From: Acorus gramineus
Taxonomy: Eukaryota; Streptophyta; Magnoliopsida; Acorales; Acoraceae
DNA: 64,000 nucleotides
Direction of reading: 5' to 3'
NCBI GenBank assembly: GCA_030737835.1
Contig: CM060848.1
Location: 32,235,634 to 32,299,633 of the forward strand
In this document: in pieces, positions 54,746 to 64,000 of the stretch
Position numbering within the stretch: the stretch's first letter is position 1
Layout: each line of letters begins with the position of its first letter
Position numbers and translations under genes: made by a program
The notes under the pieces: generated by a model
What the model was told of the DNA's origin: nothing
Databases searched by the model: none
The model's input: the letters and a program-made list of their open reading frames with translations, nothing else

Positions 54746-55543
54746 TAGTTCATCAATCTCCAGTCTATTGACCAGAAAGAACACCCTTTTTTATCCCATT
54801 TGCCAACCTTGCACAAAAAAAAAGTATCTTTCTCTCTCTTTGGGTTTGCAGGATCAATCTGAGCTTAAACACCTCAAGGCACGGCCGGCCGTGATCCTTG
54901 AGAGGAGAACCCGCATCCCTCGTTGAAGGCGAGTAATAACAGAAGAAATCTTCTTTTCTTGCTTTTGAGGAAAAGCAAGTGGCGATCACACCAACGTCCC
55001 TGGAAGCGGTCGGGCAACCTTGGACGATCCATCAAGTGGTGATTCGAAGCGCCGTGTGCGTGACGGAACCAAACTTGAAGGAACCTGGATTCACGACCAA
55101 CGCCGTGTCAAAATCCAACACCGACAGTCTGGCGATCACGGTGGGACTCCCTTCGTGAAAAGCTCAATCAGGTTGGTCCTCTAAAACTCCTAGGCAGAGA
55201 GTAGTGCTAGTTTGAAAAGAATTCCTGCGACTTTCACTAGACATCAATGAGACTGAGTCTAATCTGTTTCATGAATGCATGATGGTGGTTATTGTATGCT
55301 ACTGAATATCTGTACTGTGTTAACTCCTGGACGAACCCCCTAGGTGGTTGTCGAAGTTTCTGTTTCTTTCTTGCTTTCGTCTGATTCTAGCTACTCATTT
55401 ATCACCCTTTTTTCTTCAATCAAAATTTCCTGCCTTCCTGTTCCAAAAAAAATTATTGTCTTTTTTATTTCCTATTTTTGTAAAAGAAATCCCCTCTTTT
55501 TATTGCACTGTCTGCCAAAATTTACTGTCTTTCTGCTTTCCTA

Positions 55544-55548
55544 TTTTT

Positions 55549-55586
<38 letters not shown>

Positions 55587-55815
55587 CTTTTTATTTGCAC
55601 TATTTTGAACTTCAGTTCCTATTTTTCTGTTTTTCTCAAAATTTTCCTTTCCTTTTCTTCTGATTAAAAAAAAAAGTTTCTTTACTTGCTTTTCCAAAAA
55701 AAAAAAAAAAAAAAAAAAAAATTCAAAATCTCTAGTACCAAATTTCTCTTTCCTTCACTAACTCTTTTTCCAAAATTTCCTTCAGTAAGTAAAAAAAAAA
55801 AAAAAAAAAAAAAAA
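55544..55815. repeat. Long A runs in the gypsy leader
   Basis: Three A homopolymers (about 55550-55580, 55696-55721, 55792-55815) separated by CT-rich text ending in variants of TTTCC. They look like a degenerate tandem repeat of the leader and create spurious Lys-rich and Phe-rich frames. Confidence 0.75.
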
Positions 55816-56037
55816 CTTGCTCTCTCTGTATTTCAAAATTCTAGCAGAATCTTCGACATCCAGCCCTTGCTGACCCAGTTAGGTGTTCTGTCCAAGAGCC
55901 ATCAACATCCCATTACTATCTGATTTCTGAAGTTTCATGCTCTGTTAGATTGTGGAATTGCTTGCTTGATCTGTTAAGTCGTTGAATTGTGTGCTTTCCA
56001 TCTCTATATCGCTTGCTGCTCACCCCGAAACACACAC

Positions 56038-56871
56038 ATGGATCCCTTCCCTAGACCTGAAGACATGGGATATGATTTTTATGAGAACCAAGTGTTTCCC
56101 GATGCCAGTATGCCTCATGGGCAAGCCACGCGCAACCAAGAAACCACTGAGACTTCAGAAAGACCAGCCTGGAGGAGACTCGAGGAAAGAATGGAGGCCA
56201 TGGGATATCACTCAATTGATGAAATGATGAATGCCTTCGACCACCTCAACCGATTGCACTCAGCCTCCCGGAATCCAAATCCCACTACTCTCCAACCCCC
56301 CCCTCCACCACAGCCAAGAGTCCAAACCCACCCCCAACCTATTGAAACCTTGGATGACACTGTCCGAAGGATAGTGTCAGAGCTCAACCCGACCTTGCTC
56401 CAAACCTCCCACCACTCCAATTTGCGCAAAATTCCCCCCATTGCTCTCCCACACGACATTAAGATTCCCATGTACCGCAGATATAATGGTCGAGGAGATC
56501 CAGATGCTCATTTGACTGCTTTTTATATGGACTCACGTCCATTCCTGGGAGATGAGTCACTTCTAGTATTCCTTTTCCAGAAATCTCTTGAAGGAGAGGC
56601 AGTTCAATGGTATGCGACCCTCCCGGTCGAATGCCTTCATGATTTTTCTGCTGTGAGCGAGAGGTTTCTCCGGCGTTATGGGTATCAGAGAATGCGCATT
56701 CCATCCCTATCAGACCTTACAGCAGAGAAGATGAGGCCGCGTGAAGGGTTTGAATCTTTTGTGGCACGTTGGCGCATGTTGGTGCACAGGACGGGATTGC
56801 AATTGACAGAAAGCAATCTTTTTGTTTATGTTCTAGATTTTTTTTTCATTTTCTTCTTGTTCCCATTTTAA
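56038..56871 (+). pseudogene. Ty3/gypsy gag, truncated
   Basis: From ATG 56038 the frame reads a Pro-rich N-terminal part, then IPMYRRYNGRGDPDAHLTAF, LEGEAVQWYATLPVECLHDF, SERFLRRYGYQRMR and RPREGFESFVARWRMLVHRT, which is the retrotransposon gag core. This forms the capsid of the element particle. The match ends near residue 264 with ESNLF; the last codons to the stop at 56871 are Phe-rich unrelated sequence. No zinc knuckle, protease or pol follows, so the copy is dead. Confidence 0.85.
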
Positions 56872-57399
56872 TATTTTATATTTATTTTTCATATTCCTAT
56901 TTTATAGTGATTTAATAATATTATTGGTAAATAAAATGATCAGTTTTCCAACAAATTAATGGATAAATATAAATCTCATGATTCAAGTATTTTTTTGTTG
57001 TTTTTATTCTCTTTAGTTACTTTTTTTTACTTTAACTCTTTTATTTGATATTTTCTCAATCTATTAAATACAAGTTCTTTTTTAATAATAAATTTTTCAA
57101 TATAAATTGGGGCCCCATTTTATAAACTGGCCTACGACCTCGATTGGCATGGCTACCTACTCTCAAGATCAGCCTTATTCGGATAGGATCAAGGTGGATC
57201 CAACTCTGACCCGATAAAAGGTCTATCGGATCTAGGTCATATCCCAGATCCAATCATGGATGGACTGCATTTATATCCTTGAAAAAGGTATCCATGCATA
57301 ATTTAACTCATTTGAAGGGCATTGATGGTGATATGATTTCAAACGGATTTTGGAAAATATAAAATAGTTTGAGAATAATATATGCAAAAATTTCTTATT

Positions 57400-60005
57400 T
57401 TTTTAATGAAAATTACAAAACAAAATCTCTTAAAAGTTAGAAATATCAAAATCAGCCACTTTTTTAAATTATATAAAAAAGTATCCTTTTCAAATTTTGC
57501 AAACTTAAAAGACTTATATACCCTTATGTAATTATATCTTTAGAGTCCCTACTACACAGCCCACTATTTAAGCCTTATTGACAGGCCCCATGAGGTGTCA
57601 CTCCCTCATTGATTGCTTGTTTGAATTTAAGAAAAGGTTAAAAATATAAAATACAATATTATCCCTCATTCAAATCCCACATTTTCCTCCCTCATTAAAC
57701 TCATCCCCATTTGTTTCGAAAAACAAATCAACCTATTCCATTTTAGAAATCCATTTTTTCAAAACCAATTCAAAATAATAAAAAAAGGAACCATTAAAAA
57801 TAAGGTCGAAATTAGAATCCTTTCCGGATTCTTAAAAAAAACTGAAAAAAATGAAATCATTGAAACAAACCCATTTATTCAAAAACATTGAAAAAGATAG
57901 AATTTTTATTTGTGACCTTCCATTCAATCAGAAAACGATGGCGATAAGGAATAATCAACGTTTTTTTTTTTGAAACATTGCTGTTAATTTGATGATTATT
58001 TAATTCCAATCATCAGATAAAATATTTGTGATGGATGTCGATGAATGCGGAAATAAAACACAAATCACGATATAAAATAAGAGTTCAGAATAAAAGTCAG
58101 TTATATTTATAAAATGTAACTTAATTTCAACAATAAATTGCATTAAAAGTAAATTACAAAATTGTAAATGTAACTGATTTTTGTTATATGTAACAATTAA
58201 AAGTCAGTTACATTCCACAAATGTAATTGACTTTCATATATAATGCATTACCATGTCATTAATTTTTGAAAAATAATGTATAGAAGTCTAAAATTGAAAT
58301 GTAACTAATTGAAATATTTTGAAATATAATGTATAAAAGTCTTTAATAATTTGAAATATAATGCATTAACATGCTAGATTCAGCCTTCACCATCAAAAAC
58401 ACGAAATAAAAAACTTTCATGTAAAATTTGAAACTGCCAAAATTAACATTAAAAATAGATTTGAAATACAAAAAAAAAAAAAAAAAAAACAATTGAAAGA
58501 ACATACAACCACCAGTCAACAACCACCACACCTGAATTGGCAGACATTGAAATGGATAACAAAATGTTCAATTGTTTTATTTGATCGGATAAATGGCTGA
58601 GAAAGTCTTCCAGAAATCAAATCCGATTTGAAAAGTCGATCAAATATTGAAACCGACTTGTTTCAAAGAGTTCTTCGAAGAATTATAAACATTTCAGCAT
58701 GAAAATTGAAAAGAAAATTTAATTATCAATAGATAATTCAAAAATATAATAAAAAAATGGAAAACAAATCACAAATGAATGCAATGCAATCACGAAAATA
58801 TATAACCGTCACATTAATGCGGTGGAAGTTACCCAAATTGAATTAAAAGGGTATTATGGGTAATATCATCAGTGGCACCTCATGGGGCTTACATAAGCCT
58901 GTCAATTATCCGAAAAAAATTTGAATCAGACCTGAATCCGTATCCGAAAAATAAAAAATATCCGATATTCGAAGATCCGGAGTGCGGATATAGATATCAG
59001 TCTATCCGATTCAAAAAATATCCGTATCCGACATATATTATAAATATATATAGATTTGTATTATATATTGGAGTATTGTTGTCTTGTATGTTTAATAAGT
59101 AAGATAATATAATATAATATTATTAAATTTTTAATGTATGATATCTGAAAGAGATAATAAACCTTAAAATCTTAATTTTAATTTTGATGTCTCTCTAAAA
59201 TATCACTTGATTATCCAAATTAATGTTAATATTCAAACATGTCAATTATCTGAAAAAAAATCCATATCCGATTCGTATCCAAATGGATCTGAATCCGAAA
59301 ATTAATATCCGTATCTGAATTCGAAAGTTAGGATATGGATATTTGCATGTCTGATCCGTATTCGTCCGATTGATACGTTTAGGCTTACATGGGGCTTATG
59401 AAATGGGGCTTGTGAATCATTTTTCTTTAACATGCCTCCAACCCTTGTTAAGTTATTCTACATCAAAAATCTAGTTTTCCTACCAAACAACAATCTTTCT
59501 CTATGCGACATAAACCAATCCCCTTGCTTAAAAAAAAAGCAATGTGATCCTTTGAACTGTGGCAATGAAGGTCGATAATTGGCACATATCATTTGAATCT
59601 TTCACATATTTTTATGATGTCATTCTCATATATATCCATTTTTTTAAAAAATATCAACATTTAACGGTGTCCATCATAAAAAATTCAAATTATACTGGCA
59701 CATATATCACAAAATTTACTTAATGACAAATAATTTAAAGTAAAAAAAAGTTTTACATAAAATGGGTGAAATACTTTAATAAAATTAAGAGGTATGAAAT
59801 ATTTTAACAAAGTTAAAAGGTGTGAAATAATCTAACAAGGGTTAGAAATATGTTAAGGATCTAATTACACAAAGATAGATTATTCTTTTGAGTTTTCAAA
59901 ATTGTAAGATATGATTTTTTTTGTATAATATTAAAAAAAAACTGATTTGGATATTTCTAACTTTTAAGATTTTTTTAGTGATTTTTTATACTTTTTAAAT
60001 TCAAT
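57400..60005. mobile_element. Nested TIR element of the 49940-50652 family
   Basis: Left end near 57405-57520 (CTTAAAAGTTAGAAATATC, AAATCAGCCACTTTTTTAAA, TTTTGCAAACTTAAAAG) is the inverted complement of 59880-60000 (TTGAGTTTTCAAAATTGTAA, ACTGATTTGGATATTTCTAA, CTTTTAAGATTTTTTTAGTG). The interior holds further repeats, including the hAT MITE at 58889 and a CCCCATGAGGTG/CACCTCATGGGG pair at 57588 and 58875, so this looks like insertions within insertions. No transposase frame. Confidence 0.5.
58889..59387. mobile_element. hAT-type MITE, family of 11639-12073, opposite orientation
   Basis: Near its left end it has TAAGCCTGTCAATTATCCG and ends GATACGTTTAGGCTTA. Subterminal blocks repeat GGATATAGATATCAGTCTAT and CGTATCCGACATAT, matching the other copies in reverse. 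Flanks share CATGGGGCTTA (58881-58891 and 59388-59398); an 8-bp duplication CATGGGGC is the likely target copy, leaving a few extra bases before the left TIR. Confidence 0.75.
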
Positions 60006-60670
60006 TTTTTTTTTCTTATTTTTAATGAGCTGGTCAAGGAGAATTTTTTTAAAATATATTATTTTTTTACAAGTTCATCATGCGATGGATGAAAGAAAAA
60101 ACTAGTTTGACAAGAGGTTAAAATTTTAAGAATAAATTGTTCTAATTTTAAGGAATAAAAAGTCTATCAATTTTGTTCTTGTTTATTGAGATAAAAATTG
60201 TGATAAATATTATTTCAACTTTTAGGTGGTTTAAAAAATTTCCATTTTTATTTGAAAATAATCCACCTTGATTTTTTGGTAAGGGGATAGGTGGTAGAAT
60301 AAAGAGTGATTGTGATGATAAGTGAGAGGAGAAACAACTTTTCTCGTTTGATATATAAATAATTAGAATAAAGTGTGGACAATTGTTCTGATTTTAAAAT
60401 AAAAATAAAATTTTTTTTTGGTTCCACCTAAAACTGAAATAATATTTATCTTTATGTTTTGTTCTAATTTTAATAAATATGAATATAGATAGAAATGATA
60501 GATATTTTAACCTTTAAAATAATGATAATATATCATCAGAATATTAACCCATGGTCAATCTACTGACACTGTATCTTTTGACCGACGAATGATACTTGCG
60601 ATCCACGCCACAGGCGAGCGGGAGCGCATGCGTGGTTCCACTCTGGCAATCCGTGGGCATCGTGAAACTT
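60006..60670. other. Upstream region of the H2A.X gene; no gene seen
   Basis: AT-rich up to about 60540, then GC richer as the promoter begins. No open frame of interest on either strand; frames at 60544-60826 on the minus strand are shadows of the promoter and 5' UTR. Confidence 0.5.
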
Positions 60671-60704
60671 CCAATCAGAAGAAATCCTTCCCCATGTATA
60701 AATA
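60671..60704 (+). promoter_or_regulatory. Core promoter of H2A.X: CCAAT and TATA boxes
   Basis: CCAATCAG at 60671-60678 lies 26 bases before TATAAATA at 60697-60704. The TATA box is 81 bases upstream of the ATG, leaving a short CT-rich 5' UTR, as in plant histone genes. A clear histone octamer was not found. Confidence 0.7.
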
Positions 60705-60705
60705 A

Positions 60706-61274
<569 letters not shown>

Positions 61275-61791
61275 GGTTTCTTCGGGAAATTTTGGTTTGG
61301 GCTTTTGGGGATTATATTTGTAATACTTCATTTTATGTTTCCTGAATTGCTTCTGGTTTTGTTTGTAATGAATGGAATATAAATCAGTGGACTATAGTAT
61401 GGTTTGAATTGATGATGCATCTGCGTGGTATGCAATATAAAAGTTCAATGCTTTTGGATTGTCCAATGTGATTTAATTCTCATATTGAGTTTTTTTTTTC
61501 CCCTGAAGCTATTGTTAATATAAGGTTTTGAGGGGATGCATCCTTTCTTTCTTTTAATTCCTCTAGGTTGTATTTTTTTTTTTTTTGTTGCTAATTTTTT
61601 ATTTTTAAATAATTGTATGGCCTTTATCCATGGTAAATTTTTTGTCTTTATTTATTTTGCCGCTAATAATTTGTGTGGTTGAGAGCCTCAGACATAACAA
61701 GGAGCAGAAGTGGTTCTAGCCCCACCTTTTAGCGTCTGCAAGTGTCCAGTTAATTTGTTTCTGAACTCTTCTTTCGTGAGTCTGTAGTTCC
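61275..61791. other. H2A.X 3' flank, no gene seen
   Basis: Holds the H2A.X 3' UTR and short T-rich runs. An in-frame TAG stands just before the ATG at 61792, so the following exon does not extend upstream. Confidence 0.5.
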
Positions 61792-62001
61792 ATGGGTATC
61801 TGTGGTCCTCTGTCTTGCCTGGGCCCCACTTTACTGATGATTAGGGCTGTGGCTCCCTCTGGTTCAAATGTTTCAAGGCTGAAGGTTTTGGAGCAGTTGG
61901 ATGTGGAGTTGAAGAAGGGAAACGATAGGGCAGCGCTGTCTCTTGTGAGGGATTTGCAGGGGAAGCCGGGTGGTCTCCGATGCTTTGGTGCTGCTCGCCA
62001 G
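61792..62001 (+). CDS. Exon of a plastid FtsH-like/stress-regulated protein, partial
   Basis: The frame reads SNVSRLKVLEQLDVELKKGN, then DRAALSLVRDLQGKPGGLRC and FGAARQ, ending at a CAG|GT donor. From memory of the family, this matches the start of the mature part of an uncharacterised chloroplast protein annotated in plants as FtsH-like or stress regulated, where the next exon begins VPQRLYTLDEL. That next exon was not found before the window end at 64000, so the intron would exceed 2 kb. ATG 61792 gives only a short leader (MGICGPLSCLGPTLL) where a plastid transit peptide is expected. Either a partial gene continuing right, or a truncated copy; I cannot decide. Confidence 0.55.
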
Positions 62002-62352
62002 GTCTTGTATATTGCTTTTATCACATGTTATTATTTTTCTCCTTGTGTTTTAAAACTGCTGTTCTCTTGCCTTCTCTCTCTGCCACAAGGATGCAATGCC
62101 TGAGGTCCCTTTTTAGATTTCCAAGCTCTCAGGCTGTTTATTTGTCCTTTTAAGATCTATTATTGTTTTTAAATGTGTATGATAGATTAAGTAATTTTTT
62201 TTGGCATTTTACATGTCTAATATAATTATTGTAGAAACATGTATTGCACTTGCTGGATAAGAAGCATGTTAGAGCTGTATGTCTGGCCAGTTATTACTGT
62301 TGCCATCAAGGATGGGTAACACGCTAGATTTGTTTTTTCTTTTTGTTTGTGT

Positions 62353-62757
62353 CAGGCTTGAAAATTCTGAATGAGGCTTTCTGGAGTAATTGGGTATTTT
62401 TGGTACCATTGGGAGGGGAAGACTAATGGGGAAGAAGTCTGTTGGACTTTTGTGACCCCAAATCTTAATTATTTGTGATATTATTTCTTCAAATACTTTA
62501 CAAAACTGCAAAGTCTCATTGCTGATTATCTGTCGGGTCAATGTCGGGTCAAGCCTGATTATCTGTCAGGCTTTAAAATTCTCAATGAGGCTTTCTGGAG
62601 TAATTGGGTATTTTTGGTACCATTGGGAGGGGAAGACTAATGGGGGGAAGTCTGTTGGACTTTTGTCACCCCAAATCTTAATTATTTGTGATATATTTCT
62701 TCAAATGTTTTACAAAACTATAAAGTCTCATTGCTGATTATCTGTTGGGACAATGCC
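62353..62757. repeat. Tandem duplication, two copies of 214 bp
   Basis: Copy 1 starts at 62353 (CAGGCTTGAAAATTCT) and copy 2 at 62567 (CAGGCTTTAAAATTCT). Shared text includes GAGGCTTTCTGGAGTAATTG, GGTACCATTGGGAGGGGAAG and CATTGCTGATTATCTGT. They differ by scattered substitutions and a few small indels. Confidence 0.92.
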
Positions 62758-64000
62758 TAGTTGGAGTGTATGAATTGTGTTTTCTATCTATGATTGAAAA
62801 TGCTCTCTAGCCTTGTATGAAAACATGCTTTCTGACGGTGGTTGGGGCTAGGGTGGGAGATAAAGAAGTAAATTCGTTCGTCCCATAGACATGGATTGGT
62901 GTACTTACGTACGGGTCTCATATCCAGTACTCGAGGATTATCAGATGAAAATAAAATAAAATACATAAAAAATATTATGACAATTTTTGATTCGGGGTGT
63001 TGTCATGTGACAAGTTATTGAAATGAAAGCTAAACTTGATTTTTGAAAAATGAACGTGTTAGCAAGGCATTGTAAGCTTCTTTTTCTGTTTGATGTTTTC
63101 TGGTTATGTATTATGTAGTTCCCCACCATGGAAGTTATTGTTTTAACTTACAGATCCTCAGGTTCTACCCTGTTTAATTCTCATTTTCCCTTGGAGATTG
63201 ATGTCTATATAATGGCCCACTGCATTTATGTGCGGGTAGTTTAATTACTGGTCATGTCCGTATCTATATTCTTGAAATATTTCTTGAAATTTTTGTGTTA
63301 TCTTCAAATTGCATCCTTGTTTTAACTGATATCATTCCTTGATATATGATCTTTGTGATTAAAGGTATTTCTTAGATGTGTTTATGGTCTAATTTGAGGT
63401 ATGCAATGATTGCAATTATATTAGGCGACCATTTGATCCACATTACAATGTGTAATTTTGTGGATGCTGTGCTTAGTTGTCATTATATGTGAGTTATAGA
63501 ATCCTTTCTCTTTTCAGTGTACACTGCAATTCATGGAACTTTCCATCTTCAACAAACATTTTTTAACTAAATACCTTTTGTATATGAATGATTTAATGGC
63601 GAATGATTAAGGTTTCCTTGCTATTATAAAGTGGAAAATTTAGTAGTTGGGTGTGTTTTACTAGGTGCAACCTGCATCCTTGAAGAGGATCTCATACACC
63701 TCTTATCAGATGTATAACATCTTTGAGGTTCTCTTAAGTTTTTTGTGTCAAAGATGAGCCTATTTGGTGCATAGATGATAGATCTCCATCACCCAATCAT
63801 TATGATTGTTGAGTCAGAGTCATTTGGAGGGTCTCAACTCTGGTTAATGGTTAGGTTGGATTAAGTGGGAGGCCGGGAGCCAAAATATATTTAAGGCTAA
63901 CATTTTTTCTAATCATTCCTCTGATCTTTTCTTATACTGAATTGCGTGGTTTTCACATTTTATATATATTTCTTGTCCTATTATAACTGGCTGTCTTTTC
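62758..64000. other. Right end of the window, no exon recognised
   Basis: Read on both strands for the expected next exon of the FtsH-like gene and for other genes; none seen. If that gene is intact this is its intron. Confidence 0.45.

Larger units (their letters stand above)
52763..55126 (+). repeat. Putative 5' LTR (2,364 bp)
   Basis: Begins TGTAGATACCCC, ends CCGACA, with the primer-binding-like site just downstream. Ends are called from TG...CA form and position because the partner LTR is missing. It contains two minisatellites. Confidence 0.55.
52763..56871 (+). mobile_element. 5' part of a Ty3/gypsy-type LTR retrotransposon
   Basis: A probable LTR of 2.36 kb (TGTAGATACCCC at 52763 to CCGACA at 55126) is followed three bases later by a primer-binding-like string TGGCGATCACGGTGGGAC, a leader with long A runs, and a gag frame. 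The element stops abruptly around 56830 in AT-rich unrelated DNA; no pol and no 3' LTR are present. Large LTR, long leader and this gag type suggest the Tat/Ogre-like branch, which is inference. Confidence 0.65.

Noticed and set aside
55344-55697. Lys-rich and Phe-rich frames around the A runs
   Set aside because: Created by homopolymers in the retroelement leader.

Overview
This is plant nuclear DNA, AT-rich and crowded with repeats. GC-rich exons in the armadillo-repeat gene beside AT-rich introns, plus very long transposon-filled introns, fit a monocot with a bloated genome; that placement is inference. All calls come from reading the sequence: no alignment or database search was run.

Host genes, left to right. 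(1) 2574-3677, +: the last two exons of a serine incorporator (SERINC/TMS1) gene whose 5' part lies left of the window. (2) 9628-15062, +: a complete four-exon gene for an 817-residue membrane-anchored armadillo-repeat protein. (3) 15841-48543, -: a 14-exon alpha/beta hydrolase gene of 32.7 kb with only 1,716 bp of coding sequence (571 residues); its introns carry a full Copia retrotransposon, a near-complete L1-type LINE and several smaller fragments. (4) 60778-61274, +: histone H2A.X, two exons, ending in the SQEF phosphorylation motif. (5) 61792-62001, +: one exon of a plastid FtsH-like protein, partial or pseudogenic.

Mobile elements: two copies of a 650-bp Mutator-type MITE with perfect 9-bp target duplications (4875-5521, 7783-8435), the first nested in a larger terminal-inverted-repeat element; hAT-type MITEs at 10090-10980, 11639-12073, 12941-13257 and about 58889-59387, three of them inside the armadillo gene; a Copia element at 21260-26103; LINE pieces at 27.5-29.4, 35.1-35.6, 38.9-39.0, 41.1-45.1 and 46.3-47.0 kb; and the 5' end of a Ty3/gypsy-type element (52763-56871) with two minisatellites in its LTR.

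The most interesting observation is that intron 2 of the armadillo gene is a hAT MITE: the splice donor spans the target-duplication/element junction, the acceptor lies in the second target copy, and splicing removes exactly one element plus one 8-bp duplication, restoring the reading frame. The window shows no operon-like cooperation between genes; its unity is the impact of transposons on gene structure.
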